Origin: an uncultured Terriglobus sp.
GTDB lineage: Bacteria > Acidobacteriota > Terriglobia > Terriglobales > Acidobacteriaceae
Assembly (NCBI GenBank): GCA_937871605.1
Contig: CALMRM010000263.1
Location: forward strand, 1 to 25,951
Length of the DNA: 25,951 bases
Reading direction: 5' to 3'
A program made the translations under genes and the position numbers. This document shows, one piece after another, positions 15,028 to 23,861 of the stretch (the first letter of the stretch is position 1; every line of letters starts with the position of its first letter). The notes beneath the pieces were generated by a model. It was not told the origin of the DNA, did not search any database, and was given only the letters and a program-made list of their open reading frames with translations.

Positions 15028-16190
15028 CCTCTGCCTGTCGCAGCCCGCAGCAGCTGCATCCAGCGTTCGCCGTAGACCTCCCAGCCGCCAATCTCCCGCA
15101 CCCGCGCCAGGGCAGCCTGCCGCATGCGCTCCCACAAGCCGTCTTCGTCGATCAGCCGCTGCATGCCCGCGGTCAGCGCAGGGGCGTCGCGGATGGGCAC
15201 GATGAAGCCCTCCTTGCCATCGGTAAACAGGTCTTCGCCACCTGTGTTGGTGGTGGCCAGCACAGGGCAGCCGCAGGCGAGTGCCTGACCCTGCACCAGC
15301 GCCAGCCCCTCCTCGACGCTGGGCAGCACCAGGACGTGGCTTTCGCCCATGAGGCGGATGACCTCATCCTGTGGCTGCGCCCCCAGCCACTCGACATCGG
15401 CTTGTGGCAGCCGAGGCAGCACCGGCTTCAGCTCGGGCGACACCGCACCCACGATGCGCAGGCGCTTGTGCGGATGCTGCACCTGCTGAAACGCCTCCAG
15501 CAGGTACGGCAGGCCCTTTCGCAGACCCACGGTGCCCACGAACAACACCTCGAAGCGTTCGCGCGGCGGTGACGGCGGCACATTGGCGGGGTGGAAGCGT
15601 TCGAGCCGCACGCCGTAGGGAATGGTCCGAATCTCTTCGGCAGAGACGCCCATGGCGACAAACGAGCGCGCAGCAAAGCTGGACGGCACCGTGATCAGGT
15701 CGGCTTGCGCGTAGATGGCTTCTTCGCGCGCCGTATCTCTCGGATCGCTGACAGGCGCATGCACGCCCCAGCGACGGTACTCGTCAGACACCAGCTCTTC
15801 CTGGTAGCGCTGGTGCGAGGAGCCGCGATCGCAAATAAACACACCGCCGCGCCGCTGCACCCGTGCGCCCGTCTTAAGCGACGAGCCGGACAGTGCGATC
15901 AGCGCGTCACAGTCCGGAACGGTGCGGTAGGTGTACTCGTCGAAAAGGAGTGCGTTCGAGTAGCCGGTCCAGTCCTCCAGCCAGGTGGGCAGCAGGCCCG
16001 CGCGGCGCAGCAGATACTCCGGCGTGTGAATCCAGGGAAAGGTTTTGACCTTGTTGTGCGGCAGACCTTCACGCTGCAGCCTCTGCCATGGCCAGGTGGA
16101 GAACACCGCGCTCAGCGCGCCGTGGCGTTCCAGCTCCCGTGCGAGATCGAAGTGGTGAAACACCCCAAACACTGTCTGAACGACTCGCAT
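15024..16190 (-). CDS. GT4-type glycosyltransferase (GT-B fold)
   Basis: A 388-residue protein with the GT-B two-domain layout. The N-terminal domain is family-specific (FGVFHHFDLARELERHG). The C-terminal Rossmann domain has FVGTVGLRKGLPYLLEAF, LRIVGAV, VLVLPSVEEGLALVQGQALACG and PVLATTNTGG. The usual E-x7-E pair of GT4 appears as EGLALVQGQ, with Gln at the second position. It would transfer a sugar from a nucleotide donor onto a glycan or lipid in the cytoplasm; acceptor and donor are unknown. The start at ATG 16190 precedes the typical opening MRVVQTVFG. A long frame upstream to 16595 is antisense-like extension through the receptor gene and is not used. The gene lies 47 bp downstream of the TonB receptor on the same strand, and its stop overlaps that of thiS. 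Confidence 0.85.
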   Translation of the reverse strand: MRVVQTVFGVFHHFDLARELERHGALSAVFSTWPWQRLQREGLPHNKVKTFPWIHTPEYLLRRAGLLPTWLEDWTGYSNALLFDEYTYRTVPDCDALIALSGSSLKTGARVQRRGGVFICDRGSSHQRYQEELVSDEYRRWGVHAPVSDPRDTAREEAIYAQADLITVPSSFAARSFVAMGVSAEEIRTIPYGVRLERFHPANVPPSPPRERFEVLFVGTVGLRKGLPYLLEAFQQVQHPHKRLRIVGAVSPELKPVLPRLPQADVEWLGAQPQDEVIRLMGESHVLVLPSVEEGLALVQGQALACGCPVLATTNTGGEDLFTDGKEGFIVPIRDAPALTAGMQRLIDEDGLWERMRQAALARVREIGGWEVYGERWMQLLRAATGRG

Positions 16191-16237
16191 GCTCCCGTGA
16201 GGGTAGCAGACGAGCCGTTCAGAACTGTCGCGTGTGC

Positions 16238-19200
16238 CTAGAACTCCACGCGGAACGAAACCTGCCCCGTGCGGTTGCCGCCGAAGTCTGACCCGCGTGA
16301 CTGCGTGATGATGCCGAAGCTGCTGGAGGTCAGGTCCAGGACCGGGTCGGCCAGGTTGGTATGGTTGAGCACGTTGGTGAAGGTACCCTCGGCGCGCACC
16401 TTGACGCCCTCCGCCAGCTGGAACGATTTGCTCACGCCGGTGGACAGGCTGGTCGTGTTCGGGCCGTGAATGTCGCCCACACCTTCCGTGCCGTAGCGGC
16501 CAATGGGCAGCGAACCGACGCCCACGTCGCAGGTGGAGTTGGTGTTCAGGTCCACTCCACTGCCGGGGCAGGCGAAGGCGCTCTTGCTGACCCATGCGTT
16601 ACGGTTGCGCGGGCCGGTGTTGGCGTTGCGGATGCGGTCGGGCCGCATATTCGCCCCACCCACGTAGGTTCCTGAGCCGTTGCCCGCCGGGTCGATGGTC
16701 CCCGCAGGAAACGCCGCCGTCAGGAATGGGCCGGTCTGCCACAGCACGATGCCGCTCAGTTGCCAGCCACCGATGAAGGCATTCGCAAGCGGGTGAAGAT
16801 TGCCGCCGAACATCTTGCCGCGTCCGAACGGCAGTTCGTAGATCACCGTGGTTAGCGAGCGGTGTCGCCGCGTGCCCGCCACGTTGCCGTAGTCCTGCGC
16901 CGCGTTTGTGCTGTCGGTGGGGTTGTAGCCACCCTGCTCGTCCACAAAACCCGAACCGGTCGTGTAGTTGCCGTTGGTGCCCTGGTTGTCCGCCAGGTTC
17001 TTCGCCAGCGTGTACACGGAGTCGATGGAGAAGCCGTTGCTCAGCCGCTTCGTCAGCTCACCCTGCAACGAGCGATAGTCCGCCGTGGCACCGGTGCTGC
17101 GGCGCGTGATCTGGTAAAAGTTCGGGAACGGGTAGTCTGTCGCCGGAGCATTTGCCGCCAGCCGCGAGTTCGACTTCGCCAGCTGGTTGAACTGCGGCTG
17201 CCACACCAGGTGCCACGTGTGCATGCCGACGTACGAGATGCGGCCGCCAAGGTTGTGCCCAAAGTCATGATCCAGCGATAGGTTCGTCTGCAACGAGTAC
17301 GGATCGTGCCAGTTGGTGTCAACGGCGGCATAGAAGTACGCGCTGCCCGGCGTGGGCGTAAAGGTGTTGCTCGCCGTCGTGTTCGGAAACGAGAACGTCG
17401 GCGCGGCAAAGACGCCGCCATTGGTGTCCGGGTTCGAGTAGCCGTTGGTGATGTACTGATAGTTCTGCTGCAGCGTCTGCGCGATCGCGTAAAACAGGGC
17501 ACCCGTGGTGGTGATGTTGTAGTAGCTCGCACCGCCGCGAACCACCGTCTTGCCGTCACCGAAGGGCTGGTACGCGAAGCCGAAGCGCGGCATAAAGCGT
17601 AAGATTGGAGTCTTGCGCAGGCCAGCGGGCAGCCCCGCCTGCACGTTGGTCACAATGGGTGTGCACCCCACGCCGGGGAACGCAGGCTGGCCGGTAGCGT
17701 ACGGGTTGGTGATGCCCGCCGTGGGGCAGGCGTTCACATTGGCAAGCTCCTGCGTATCCAGCGAACTCGCGTAGCCTGCCGGGTAGATGAGTCGGCCTGT
17801 GCGAGCGATGGACGGATCGAAGTTACCCGCCAGCCCATTTACCGAAGCAAGCGCCGGGTGCAGCTCGTAGCGCAGGCCATAATTCAACGTCAGATTCTGC
17901 GTCGCCTTCCAACTGTCCTGCGCGTAGAAGGCATAGCTGTTGGTGCTGGCATCGTTGTCAGAGCGGATGGTGTTGGGCTGGCTGATGTACGGCACACCCA
18001 CCAGGAAGTCGGCGAACTGGTCGTTGGTCGCGGAGTGGTTCGCGTCGAAGTTGAAGGTGCCGTAGTTGATGGACGGCGTGGAGCCGCCCGCCTCGGTAAA
18101 CGCCTGCAGGTGCCGGATATCCACGCCAAAGCGTAGGGTGTGGCTGCTGCGGGCGTACGTCAGATTGTCGATGTACTGGAAGACGCGCGAGCGTTCATCG
18201 AAGCCCAGCCGTGAACCGATGGACGTGGGCGTTGCCGCACCCGCGTTGAACTGCAGGTGCGGAATACCGTTGAAAAACGCGGGTGTGGACAGGCCCTGCA
18301 GGCCGGTGCTGGCCGTAAAGCCGGGGCCGTCGAACGGGTTACTGTTGCCGTCGTCCTCCAGGGTGAAACCGAACTTGAACTCATTGGCCAGGCGCTGCGG
18401 GATGGCGTAGTTGAAGTTGCTTGCCAGAATGCGGTAGCGCGCAAAGGCCGTGCTGTTGGGCAGCGTCAGGTCCACGTACTGGCTCTGGTCGTTGTTCTTG
18501 TAGGAGTAGCGGGCAGAGGCGGACGCTTTCGACGAGATCACCTGGTCGCCGCGCACATCGAACTGGTTCGACCGAATGTCGTTACGGCGCGAGCCCAGGT
18601 AGTTGTAGCCACGGTCCGCGTTGGCCGCAGCCGTGGACAGGTTCGCATCGATGTTGGGATCAGGATAAAACTGCAGAAACTTGGCTGAAGCCGCGTTGAT
18701 GGGCACGCGATTGTTGGCGTACGTACCGCCGGTGAACGGGTTGCGCAGCGGCTCCGCGTCCTCCTGCGAAAAGTCACCCTGCTTCATCAGGACGGTGGGC
18801 ACAATGTCATGGATGGTCGTCGTCTGCGGATAGCGTAGGCCCTCGTACGCGCCGAAGACAAAGCTCTTGTTACGGCCGTCGTACAGGTGCGGAATGCGGA
18901 AGGGCAGGCCGATGCTGCCGCCGAAATCCTTGGCATCCTTGTACGGCTTGGTGCTCGCGTCAGAGCCGTAGGGCGTCGCGTCCAGCGCACTGTTCTGGTA
19001 GTACATGTAGGCCGAGCCGTGTACGCGGTTGGTGCCGCTCTTGGTCACGGTGGTGATCTCGCCCGGCTGGCCGTACTCTGCGTTGTTGTTCACGCCGTCC
19101 ACGCGGATCTCGGCAATGGACTCGGCTGAAGGAAACGCGTCGGCCTGCACGTTGTTGCTGGTCTGGTTCTGGGCGGAGATGCCGTCGACCGTGGTCTCTG

Positions 19201-19834
19201 TCTGCGAGGGTAGACCGCCCTGAATGCTGTAGCGCACGGCAGGCACGGGGTGCGTGGACGGCGCGGGCGGGTAGCTGCCGCTGTCGGGCTGCACACCGGG
19301 CAATGCCTGCACCACGCTCAGGGGCGAGGTCGAGCCCGCACCACGGTAGTTGGCGGGCAGGTCAAGAACGGCCTGCGGTGTGAGCACGGCGGAAATCTGT
19401 GCGTTCTCAAGGTCGATCACGCCCGCGTCGGAGGCGTTTACGGTCACGCTCTGTGCGCTCTGCACATTCAGCGTCACGTCATAGCGCAGCTGCTGGCGTG
19501 CCTGCAGGGCAATGCCGGTTGCCGTGGTGCTGCCCAGGCCTTCGCGTGTCACGGTCACGTCGTAGGTGCCAGGCTCAAGATTGAGCGTGCTGTACCCGCC
19601 GGTGTCGTCTGCGGTCACGGTGCGGTCGGTGTTGTTATCGACGCGATGGAGGCGAATGCTGGCACCGGGAACGCGGGCCCCGCTGCTGTCCTGCACGGTG
19701 CCGGTAACGCTGCCGAGCGTGGACTGCGCCGGAGCACTGATGGCCAGCACGGTGACGGCGGCCAAGGGCAAGGCAATCCGGGTGAGTGGAAGATTGTCCA
19801 AGAAAACGTTGCGCAGATTCAGGTGCAGCTTCAT
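16238..19834 (-). CDS. TonB-dependent receptor, Oar-like, with carboxypeptidase regulatory-like domain
   Basis: A 1198-residue outer-membrane protein. Residues 1-36 contain the signal peptide, with cleavage after SAPA. Residues about 40-120 form a carboxypeptidase-regulatory-like beta-sandwich (GSVTGTVQDSSGARVPGASI, GGYSTLNLEPGTYDVTV). Residues about 130-270 are the plug domain (VDGISAQNQ, ITTVTKSGTNRVHGSAY). The rest is a very large beta-barrel with many Tyr/Asn/Asp-rich strands (WKATQNLTLNYGLRYELHP), ending in VSFRVEF with the terminal Phe of barrel proteins. Family knowledge: such Oar-type receptors are expanded in Acidobacteriota and probably import glycans or other large nutrients by using TonB energy. 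I did not identify a TonB box. GAGAGG lies about four bases before the ATG. It is separated by 45 bp from the MATE gene upstream and by 47 bp from the glycosyltransferase downstream. Confidence 0.93.
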   Translation of the reverse strand: MKLHLNLRNVFLDNLPLTRIALPLAAVTVLAISAPAQSTLGSVTGTVQDSSGARVPGASIRLHRVDNNTDRTVTADDTGGYSTLNLEPGTYDVTVTREGLGSTTATGIALQARQQLRYDVTLNVQSAQSVTVNASDAGVIDLENAQISAVLTPQAVLDLPANYRGAGSTSPLSVVQALPGVQPDSGSYPPAPSTHPVPAVRYSIQGGLPSQTETTVDGISAQNQTSNNVQADAFPSAESIAEIRVDGVNNNAEYGQPGEITTVTKSGTNRVHGSAYMYYQNSALDATPYGSDASTKPYKDAKDFGGSIGLPFRIPHLYDGRNKSFVFGAYEGLRYPQTTTIHDIVPTVLMKQGDFSQEDAEPLRNPFTGGTYANNRVPINAASAKFLQFYPDPNIDANLSTAAANADRGYNYLGSRRNDIRSNQFDVRGDQVISSKASASARYSYKNNDQSQYVDLTLPNSTAFARYRILASNFNYAIPQRLANEFKFGFTLEDDGNSNPFDGPGFTASTGLQGLSTPAFFNGIPHLQFNAGAATPTSIGSRLGFDERSRVFQYIDNLTYARSSHTLRFGVDIRHLQAFTEAGGSTPSINYGTFNFDANHSATNDQFADFLVGVPYISQPNTIRSDNDASTNSYAFYAQDSWKATQNLTLNYGLRYELHPALASVNGLAGNFDPSIARTGRLIYPAGYASSLDTQELANVNACPTAGITNPYATGQPAFPGVGCTPIVTNVQAGLPAGLRKTPILRFMPRFGFAYQPFGDGKTVVRGGASYYNITTTGALFYAIAQTLQQNYQYITNGYSNPDTNGGVFAAPTFSFPNTTASNTFTPTPGSAYFYAAVDTNWHDPYSLQTNLSLDHDFGHNLGGRISYVGMHTWHLVWQPQFNQLAKSNSRLAANAPATDYPFPNFYQITRRSTGATADYRSLQGELTKRLSNGFSIDSVYTLAKNLADNQGTNGNYTTGSGFVDEQGGYNPTDSTNAAQDYGNVAGTRRHRSLTTVIYELPFGRGKMFGGNLHPLANAFIGGWQLSGIVLWQTGPFLTAAFPAGTIDPAGNGSGTYVGGANMRPDRIRNANTGPRNRNAWVSKSAFACPGSGVDLNTNSTCDVGVGSLPIGRYGTEGVGDIHGPNTTSLSTGVSKSFQLAEGVKVRAEGTFTNVLNHTNLADPVLDLTSSSFGIITQSRGSDFGGNRTGQVSFRVEF

Positions 19835-19879
19835 GTGGCCTCTCGAAAGGTGAAACAGCGTTTGCAGGGTGATAGGCCT

Positions 19880-21364
19880 CTAGGTGCGGGCCTGGAGTGG
19901 TGTAAGCAGGTTGAGTTTGCTGCGGCTGCGGCCACTATGCTCGGCGCGCATGCGGTGCCACCACCAGGCAGCCATGGCAAGGCCCGTGGTGATCGAGGCG
20001 ATCGCACGCCCCATCCACAGACCGTAGACACCGTGTCCCATCGGAAAGGCGAACAGGTACGCCGCGGGCATGCCGAGCATCCAGTTGCCGATGAGGCTCA
20101 CCACCAAAGGGCTGCGCGTGTCGCCCAGGCCGGTGAGCGCGGACTCAAGCGTAACAAAGGTCGCATCACCCAGGATGAGGACCGCGCAGATACGCAGCAA
20201 CTGCGTGGCCTGCGCGACGACCTGAGGGTCATTGGTGTAGAGCCCTGCCAGATGAGGCGCAAAGACAAGGAAAAGCAGGGCAGCACATGCGCTGTAGCTG
20301 AGTGCCACGGTCAGCGGGGCCGCTGCATTCCGTCGCACGCCGGGCAGATCGCTGCGGCCCGCGGCCTGCCCCACGCGGATCATGGCGGCGTACGCCAGGC
20401 CCGTGGGCACCATGTAGGCAAAGGCGTTCAGGTCCAGCGTCACCTGGTGCGCGGCCAGCATGGTGGTGCCCAGCCGGGCGCACAGGATGGACATGTACGT
20501 GGAAATACCCAGTTCCAGCGAGAACTGCAGGCCAGAGGGCCAGCCAATATGGAACAGGGCCTTGAGCCGGCCGGCATCGGGCACCAGCATGCGCAGCGTG
20601 GGCCACACCTGCATCTGCCGAAAGGCAAGCAGGGCACCGGGAACCAGCAGCAGCAGCATCCAGCAGCGGACGATCACGGTGGACCAGCCAGACCCGGCAA
20701 TGCCCATGGCGGGCAGGCCGCCATGACCGTACAGCAGCAGCCAGTCGAACAGCCAGTTGACCAGGCCCGCGGTAATGAGCGAGGCAGACACCAGCAGGAC
20801 GCGGTTGACGGATTGCAGGAACCGGCGAATCGCCATGTACAGCATCAGCGGCAGGGTGGACCACACCAGCGCGTGCAGGTAGCGCTGCGTTTCCGCGTAC
20901 AGCTCGGGTGAAGTGCCAAATGTGGGCAGCAGCGCCGCCATGCCAAAGGTTGCGGCAACGACCAGCGGCGTGCCGATCAGCACAATCCACATGGACTGCG
21001 ACAGCATCCGCACACCTTCCGTGCGGTCGCCCTGCCCGGCGGCCTGCGCCACAAAGGTTTCCAGGCCGTTCAGCATGTACACGGCGAAGAACGCCAGGGC
21101 GTAGAAGATGGTGTTGCCCAGCGATGACGCAGAAATGGACAGCGCAGAGTGGGGGAGCCTGCCGATCATGAGTGCGTCCACAATATAGGTGGACATCCAG
21201 CCCAGCTCCCCAAGCGCCAGTGGTCCGCCCAGGCGCAGCGCGGCCAGGACATCTGCTCGGAACGTCTCTGCCCGCATCGGGCTGCTCGCCTGGCCAGAAC
21301 CCCTTCGTGGCTCCGTGCCGGGAACCTCGTCGCTGACCCGGGGGCTTGCTTGCATCGGGTTCAT
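19880..21364 (-). CDS. MATE family multidrug/cation antiporter
   Basis: A protein of about 494 residues with about twelve hydrophobic helices in two homologous halves, as expected for MATE exporters that exchange Na+ or H+ for cationic or drug substrates in the inner membrane. Typical stretches are LALGELGWMSTYIVDALMIG in helix 1, LNGLETFVAQAAGQGD, and the second-half pattern QFSLELGISTYMSILCARLG and HQVTLDLNAFAYMVP. The protein ends in a basic tail (MRAEHSGRSRSK). The ATG at 21364 is used. A GTG at 21394 and an ATG at 21355 are alternatives, and no strong ribosome binding site decides. The first 50 residues are polar and poorly conserved-looking. The short 45-bp gap to the TonB receptor suggests one transcript, and a role in export of a compound related to the receptor is speculation. 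Confidence 0.92.
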   Translation of the reverse strand: MNPMQASPRVSDEVPGTEPRRGSGQASSPMRAETFRADVLAALRLGGPLALGELGWMSTYIVDALMIGRLPHSALSISASSLGNTIFYALAFFAVYMLNGLETFVAQAAGQGDRTEGVRMLSQSMWIVLIGTPLVVAATFGMAALLPTFGTSPELYAETQRYLHALVWSTLPLMLYMAIRRFLQSVNRVLLVSASLITAGLVNWLFDWLLLYGHGGLPAMGIAGSGWSTVIVRCWMLLLLVPGALLAFRQMQVWPTLRMLVPDAGRLKALFHIGWPSGLQFSLELGISTYMSILCARLGTTMLAAHQVTLDLNAFAYMVPTGLAYAAMIRVGQAAGRSDLPGVRRNAAAPLTVALSYSACAALLFLVFAPHLAGLYTNDPQVVAQATQLLRICAVLILGDATFVTLESALTGLGDTRSPLVVSLIGNWMLGMPAAYLFAFPMGHGVYGLWMGRAIASITTGLAMAAWWWHRMRAEHSGRSRSKLNLLTPLQART

Positions 21365-21494
21365 CCTATGCCAAAAGGGAACTGGGCAGCGCACGAACTT
21401 TGATTCGGTGAAAGTAGTGAGACTCCCTGACGATGATGTGTAGGAAGGCGCGAAAAGTGCGCCTGAGAAGACTGAAACTGCACGTTAGGGCATG

Positions 21495-21530
21495 CAAAGG
21501 ACTGCCTTGGAGGTGCACAAGCAGCCTTTG
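21495..21530. other. Bulged hairpin in the epimerase-MATE gap
   Basis: CAAAGG + CTGC (21495-21500, 21502-21505) pairs with GCAG + CCTTTG (21521-21530), ten pairs with one bulged A. It sits in the 215-bp gap after the epimerase stop. No T-run follows on either strand, so it is not a standard terminator; an attenuator or an mRNA-end structure is possible. A second smaller stem (AGGCGC/GCGCCT, 21446-21464) lies nearby. I see nothing else of note in the gap. Confidence 0.3.
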
Positions 21531-21579
21531 TGTGTCATACAGGCACGAATGTGCGCTCTAACTACGCCATTCTGCGTGC

Positions 21580-22551
21580 TTAAACATGCGTTTTGTACCA
21601 CTCGATGGTGCGCTCCAACCCCTGTTCCAGACTGAACCGGGGTGACCACAGCAGCTGCGCATGCGCCTTGGACGTGTCCAGATATTGTTCCCGGATTTCG
21701 TTGGAAGCGATGTTCTGAACGTCTGGAAGAAGGTCCGCGCGCCCCATCATGGTGGTGATGGTGTGCACGATTTCGAGTGTCGTCCTTCGCTGACCTAAGC
21801 CGAAATTGAAGGCCTCACCACGGAGCTCCAGCGATCCGCTGAGCGCCTCCGCAAGCAGAAGAAAGGCGCAGACAGCATCCTCCATGTAGAGGAAGTCGCG
21901 AACAAACTTGCCATCACTGCGGATGACGAAGCGCTCGCCTTGCAGCGTGGCCAGGATCGCACCCGGGATCAGACGGCTGGTGTTCCGGTCGCCGCCGCCG
22001 AAGAGGTTTGCGCAGCGTGCCATGGCCACCGGCAGGCCGTAGGTGCGGGCGTACATGGTGCCGATCAGGTCACTGCAGCTTTTCGAAACGTCGTACGGAA
22101 ACGTCCCCTGCAGCGGGTACTCTTCGCGGTAGGGCAGGCGTTCGCACGCGCCGTAGGCCTTGTCCGACGACGCCATCACAACTGCTTGGACGCCTGTTTG
22201 CCGAGCGGCCTCCAACAGCAGCCACGTGCCGCGCACATTGGCCTCCAGCGTGCCGACCGGGTCTTGCTTTGCCGGACCCGCCAGCGTCTGCGCTGCCAGG
22301 TGGAAGACGGTTTCCACGTGGTTTGCAGCAAACGCACGCCCCAGCAGATCTGCATCGGTAAGGCTGCCGTCTACCGTGAAGACTGTTCTGCCTTCCAGGG
22401 CAGTCGACAGATAGCTGCTGGAATGTTCGCCTCGCACCAGCGCCGTCACGCGCGCACCACGCTGCAGCAGAGCGGGTACCAGCCAGCTGCCCAGCGCGCC
22501 GGTTGCACCGGTCACAAACACGGAACGGTCCTGCCAGAAGTCACGCGCCAT
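21580..22551 (-). CDS. Extended SDR sugar-nucleotide epimerase/dehydratase (CDP-glucose 4,6-dehydratase-like)
   Basis: A 323-residue NAD(P)-binding protein. The Rossmann motif GATGALG lies at 15-21, FHLAAQ at 83-88, and the active site has SSDKAYG at 128-134 and YDVSK at 153-157 (the Tyr-x3-Lys pair). The SDK in place of the commoner SSAAVYG is typical of the CDP-glucose 4,6-dehydratase group. The enzyme would oxidise and rearrange a nucleotide sugar for cell-surface glycan synthesis in the cytoplasm; the substrate is not proven. The ATG at 22551 has a strong GGAGGA five bases upstream, which decides against the GTG at 22572. It is divergent from galM, sharing a 197-bp regulatory region, and lies upstream of the MATE gene by about 215 bp. 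It points, with the GT4 gene, to glycan synthesis. Confidence 0.87.
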   Translation of the reverse strand: MARDFWQDRSVFVTGATGALGSWLVPALLQRGARVTALVRGEHSSSYLSTALEGRTVFTVDGSLTDADLLGRAFAANHVETVFHLAAQTLAGPAKQDPVGTLEANVRGTWLLLEAARQTGVQAVVMASSDKAYGACERLPYREEYPLQGTFPYDVSKSCSDLIGTMYARTYGLPVAMARCANLFGGGDRNTSRLIPGAILATLQGERFVIRSDGKFVRDFLYMEDAVCAFLLLAEALSGSLELRGEAFNFGLGQRRTTLEIVHTITTMMGRADLLPDVQNIASNEIREQYLDTSKAHAQLLWSPRFSLEQGLERTIEWYKTHV

Positions 22552-22710
22552 GATCCTCCTCGCTCCGCCCACTCTCTGAGGAGCAAAGCTCGATCAGCCG
22601 GGCAAGCCGCACCGGTATCCATCTTTCACTTTATGGCACGGAGAACGAGAGCGCCGTGCCCTCTGACTCACGCCCAGCCAGGGCAGTGGCACGCAGCCAG
22701 ACAGGGTGCG

Positions 22711-22735
22711 TATACTGCGGCAGACCAGCGGTCTG
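22711..22735 (+). promoter_or_regulatory. Candidate galM promoter element and leader hairpin
   Basis: TATACT at 22711-22716 is a good -10 match, although a clear -35 is not seen at the right spacing. Just downstream, CAGACC (22721-22726) and GGTCTG (22730-22735) form a tight 6-bp stem with a 3-nt loop ending three bases before the AAGGA ribosome binding site. The intergenic region also has GGCACGG/CCGTGCC (22635-22641 and 22654-22660). Either palindrome could be a binding site for a sugar-responsive regulator; this is inference. Confidence 0.3.
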
Positions 22736-22748
22736 TGAAGGAAGTACG

Positions 22749-23852
22749 ATGCAAAAGACACTTGCAGCATTCTTGGGAGTAGGACTTCTAGCCATGGCAG
22801 CACATGCAGGCGTCACCAAGGCGCCGTTCGGCACCACCAAAGACGGCAAAGCCGTAGACATCTACACGCTTTCGAGCGCCGATCTCCAAGTCAAAATCAT
22901 CACCTACGGTGCACGCATTCAGAGCGTGATGGCACCGGACCGCCCAGGCAAGCGCGCGGATGTTGTGCTGGGATTTTCCACGCTGGCCGGGTACGAAGGC
23001 GACAATCCCTACTTCGGCGCAGTGGTGGGCCGCTATGGCAATCGCATCGCAAAAGGTGCGTTCAGCATCGATGGCAAGACCTTTCACGTACCCATCAACA
23101 ACAACGGACAGTCGCTGCATGGCGGGCTGGTGGGCTTCGACAAGCTGGTCTGGTCGGGCAAGGAAGTCGCCGACGGCGTGGACATGACACTGGTGTCACC
23201 GGACGGCGACCAGGGCTATCCCGGCACGCTGACGGCGCATGTGCGATACACGCTGCACGGCCACGACCTGCGCATCGACTACAGCGCCACCACGGACAAG
23301 CCGACAGTTACCAATCTGACCAATCACAGCTACTTCAACCTGGCGGGCGAGGGCAGTGGCTCCGTGTTGAAGCAGACCATCACCATCAACGCGGACCGCT
23401 ACACCCCGGTCGATGCCGTCCAGATACCGACAGGCAAGCTGGAGTCAGTCGCGGGCACGCCGTTCGACCTGCGCACGCCACATGCCATTGGTGAACAGAT
23501 CGATGCCGACAACGAGCAGTTGAAACTTGGCAAAGGGTATGACCACAACTGGGTGCTGAACGGCCCGGCAGGCACGCTAAAGGTTGCCGCGGTGGCGACC
23601 GACCCTGCGTCAGGCCGCACGCTGACGGTCAGCACCACCCAGCCAGGCGTCCAGTTCTACACGGGCAACTTCCTGGTGGATGGCGCCATCACGGGCAAGA
23701 GCGGCAAGACGTACGATCAGCGGAACGCTTTCTGCCTGGAGGCGCAACACTATCCGGATTCGCCGAATCAGCCTGCGTTTCCGTCCACGCTGTTGAAGCC
23801 GGGTGAGACGCTGCACACAACAACTGTGTTCGCATTTGGCGTGCAGAAGTAG
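22749..23852 (+). CDS. galM: Aldose 1-epimerase (mutarotase), exported form
   Basis: A 367-residue protein that interconverts alpha and beta anomers of aldohexoses. Residues 1-20 look like a signal peptide (LAAFLGVGLLAMAAHA), so the enzyme is probably periplasmic, unlike the cytoplasmic E. coli GalM. Active-site motifs are present: GRYGNRIAKG near 94-103, QSLHGG with H124, TNHSYFNLAG with the second catalytic His at 193, GYDHNWVL at 263-270, and FCLEAQHYPDSPN with the catalytic Glu at 331. The ATG at 22749 has AAGGA seven bases upstream; an open frame back to 22656 lacks such support. It converges with ligD across a 123-bp repeat-rich gap, and is divergent from the sugar-nucleotide epimerase, which may mean both act in carbohydrate handling. 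Confidence 0.95.
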   Translation: MQKTLAAFLGVGLLAMAAHAGVTKAPFGTTKDGKAVDIYTLSSADLQVKIITYGARIQSVMAPDRPGKRADVVLGFSTLAGYEGDNPYFGAVVGRYGNRIAKGAFSIDGKTFHVPINNNGQSLHGGLVGFDKLVWSGKEVADGVDMTLVSPDGDQGYPGTLTAHVRYTLHGHDLRIDYSATTDKPTVTNLTNHSYFNLAGEGSGSVLKQTITINADRYTPVDAVQIPTGKLESVAGTPFDLRTPHAIGEQIDADNEQLKLGKGYDHNWVLNGPAGTLKVAAVATDPASGRTLTVSTTQPGVQFYTGNFLVDGAITGKSGKTYDQRNAFCLEAQHYPDSPNQPAFPSTLLKPGETLHTTTVFAFGVQK

Positions 23853-23861
23853 AAGTTTGTA

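Noticed and set aside
14030..15091. Minus-strand open frame of 353 codons opposite thiD, the unknown gene and thiS
   Set aside because: Low-complexity Arg/Pro/Ala sequence with no motifs, opposite ThiD and ThiS, which carry clear catalytic motifs.
16191..16595. N-terminal extension of the glycosyltransferase frame up to 16595
   Set aside because: It overlaps the C-terminus of the TonB receptor in another frame and lacks GT homology; the protein begins naturally at MRVVQTVFG.
19250..20911. Plus-strand open frame of 553 codons opposite the TonB receptor and MATE genes
   Set aside because: Composition is His/Gln/Gly/Arg-rich without domain motifs, and it spans two well-supported genes on the other strand. 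It is a typical mirror frame in high-GC DNA.
21441..21466. AGGCGC/GCGCCT hairpin as a terminator
   Set aside because: Only six pairs and no T-run on either side.
22685..22705. TGGCAC before galM as a sigma-54 -24 element
   Set aside because: The matching -12 element (TTGCA) is missing at the required spacing.
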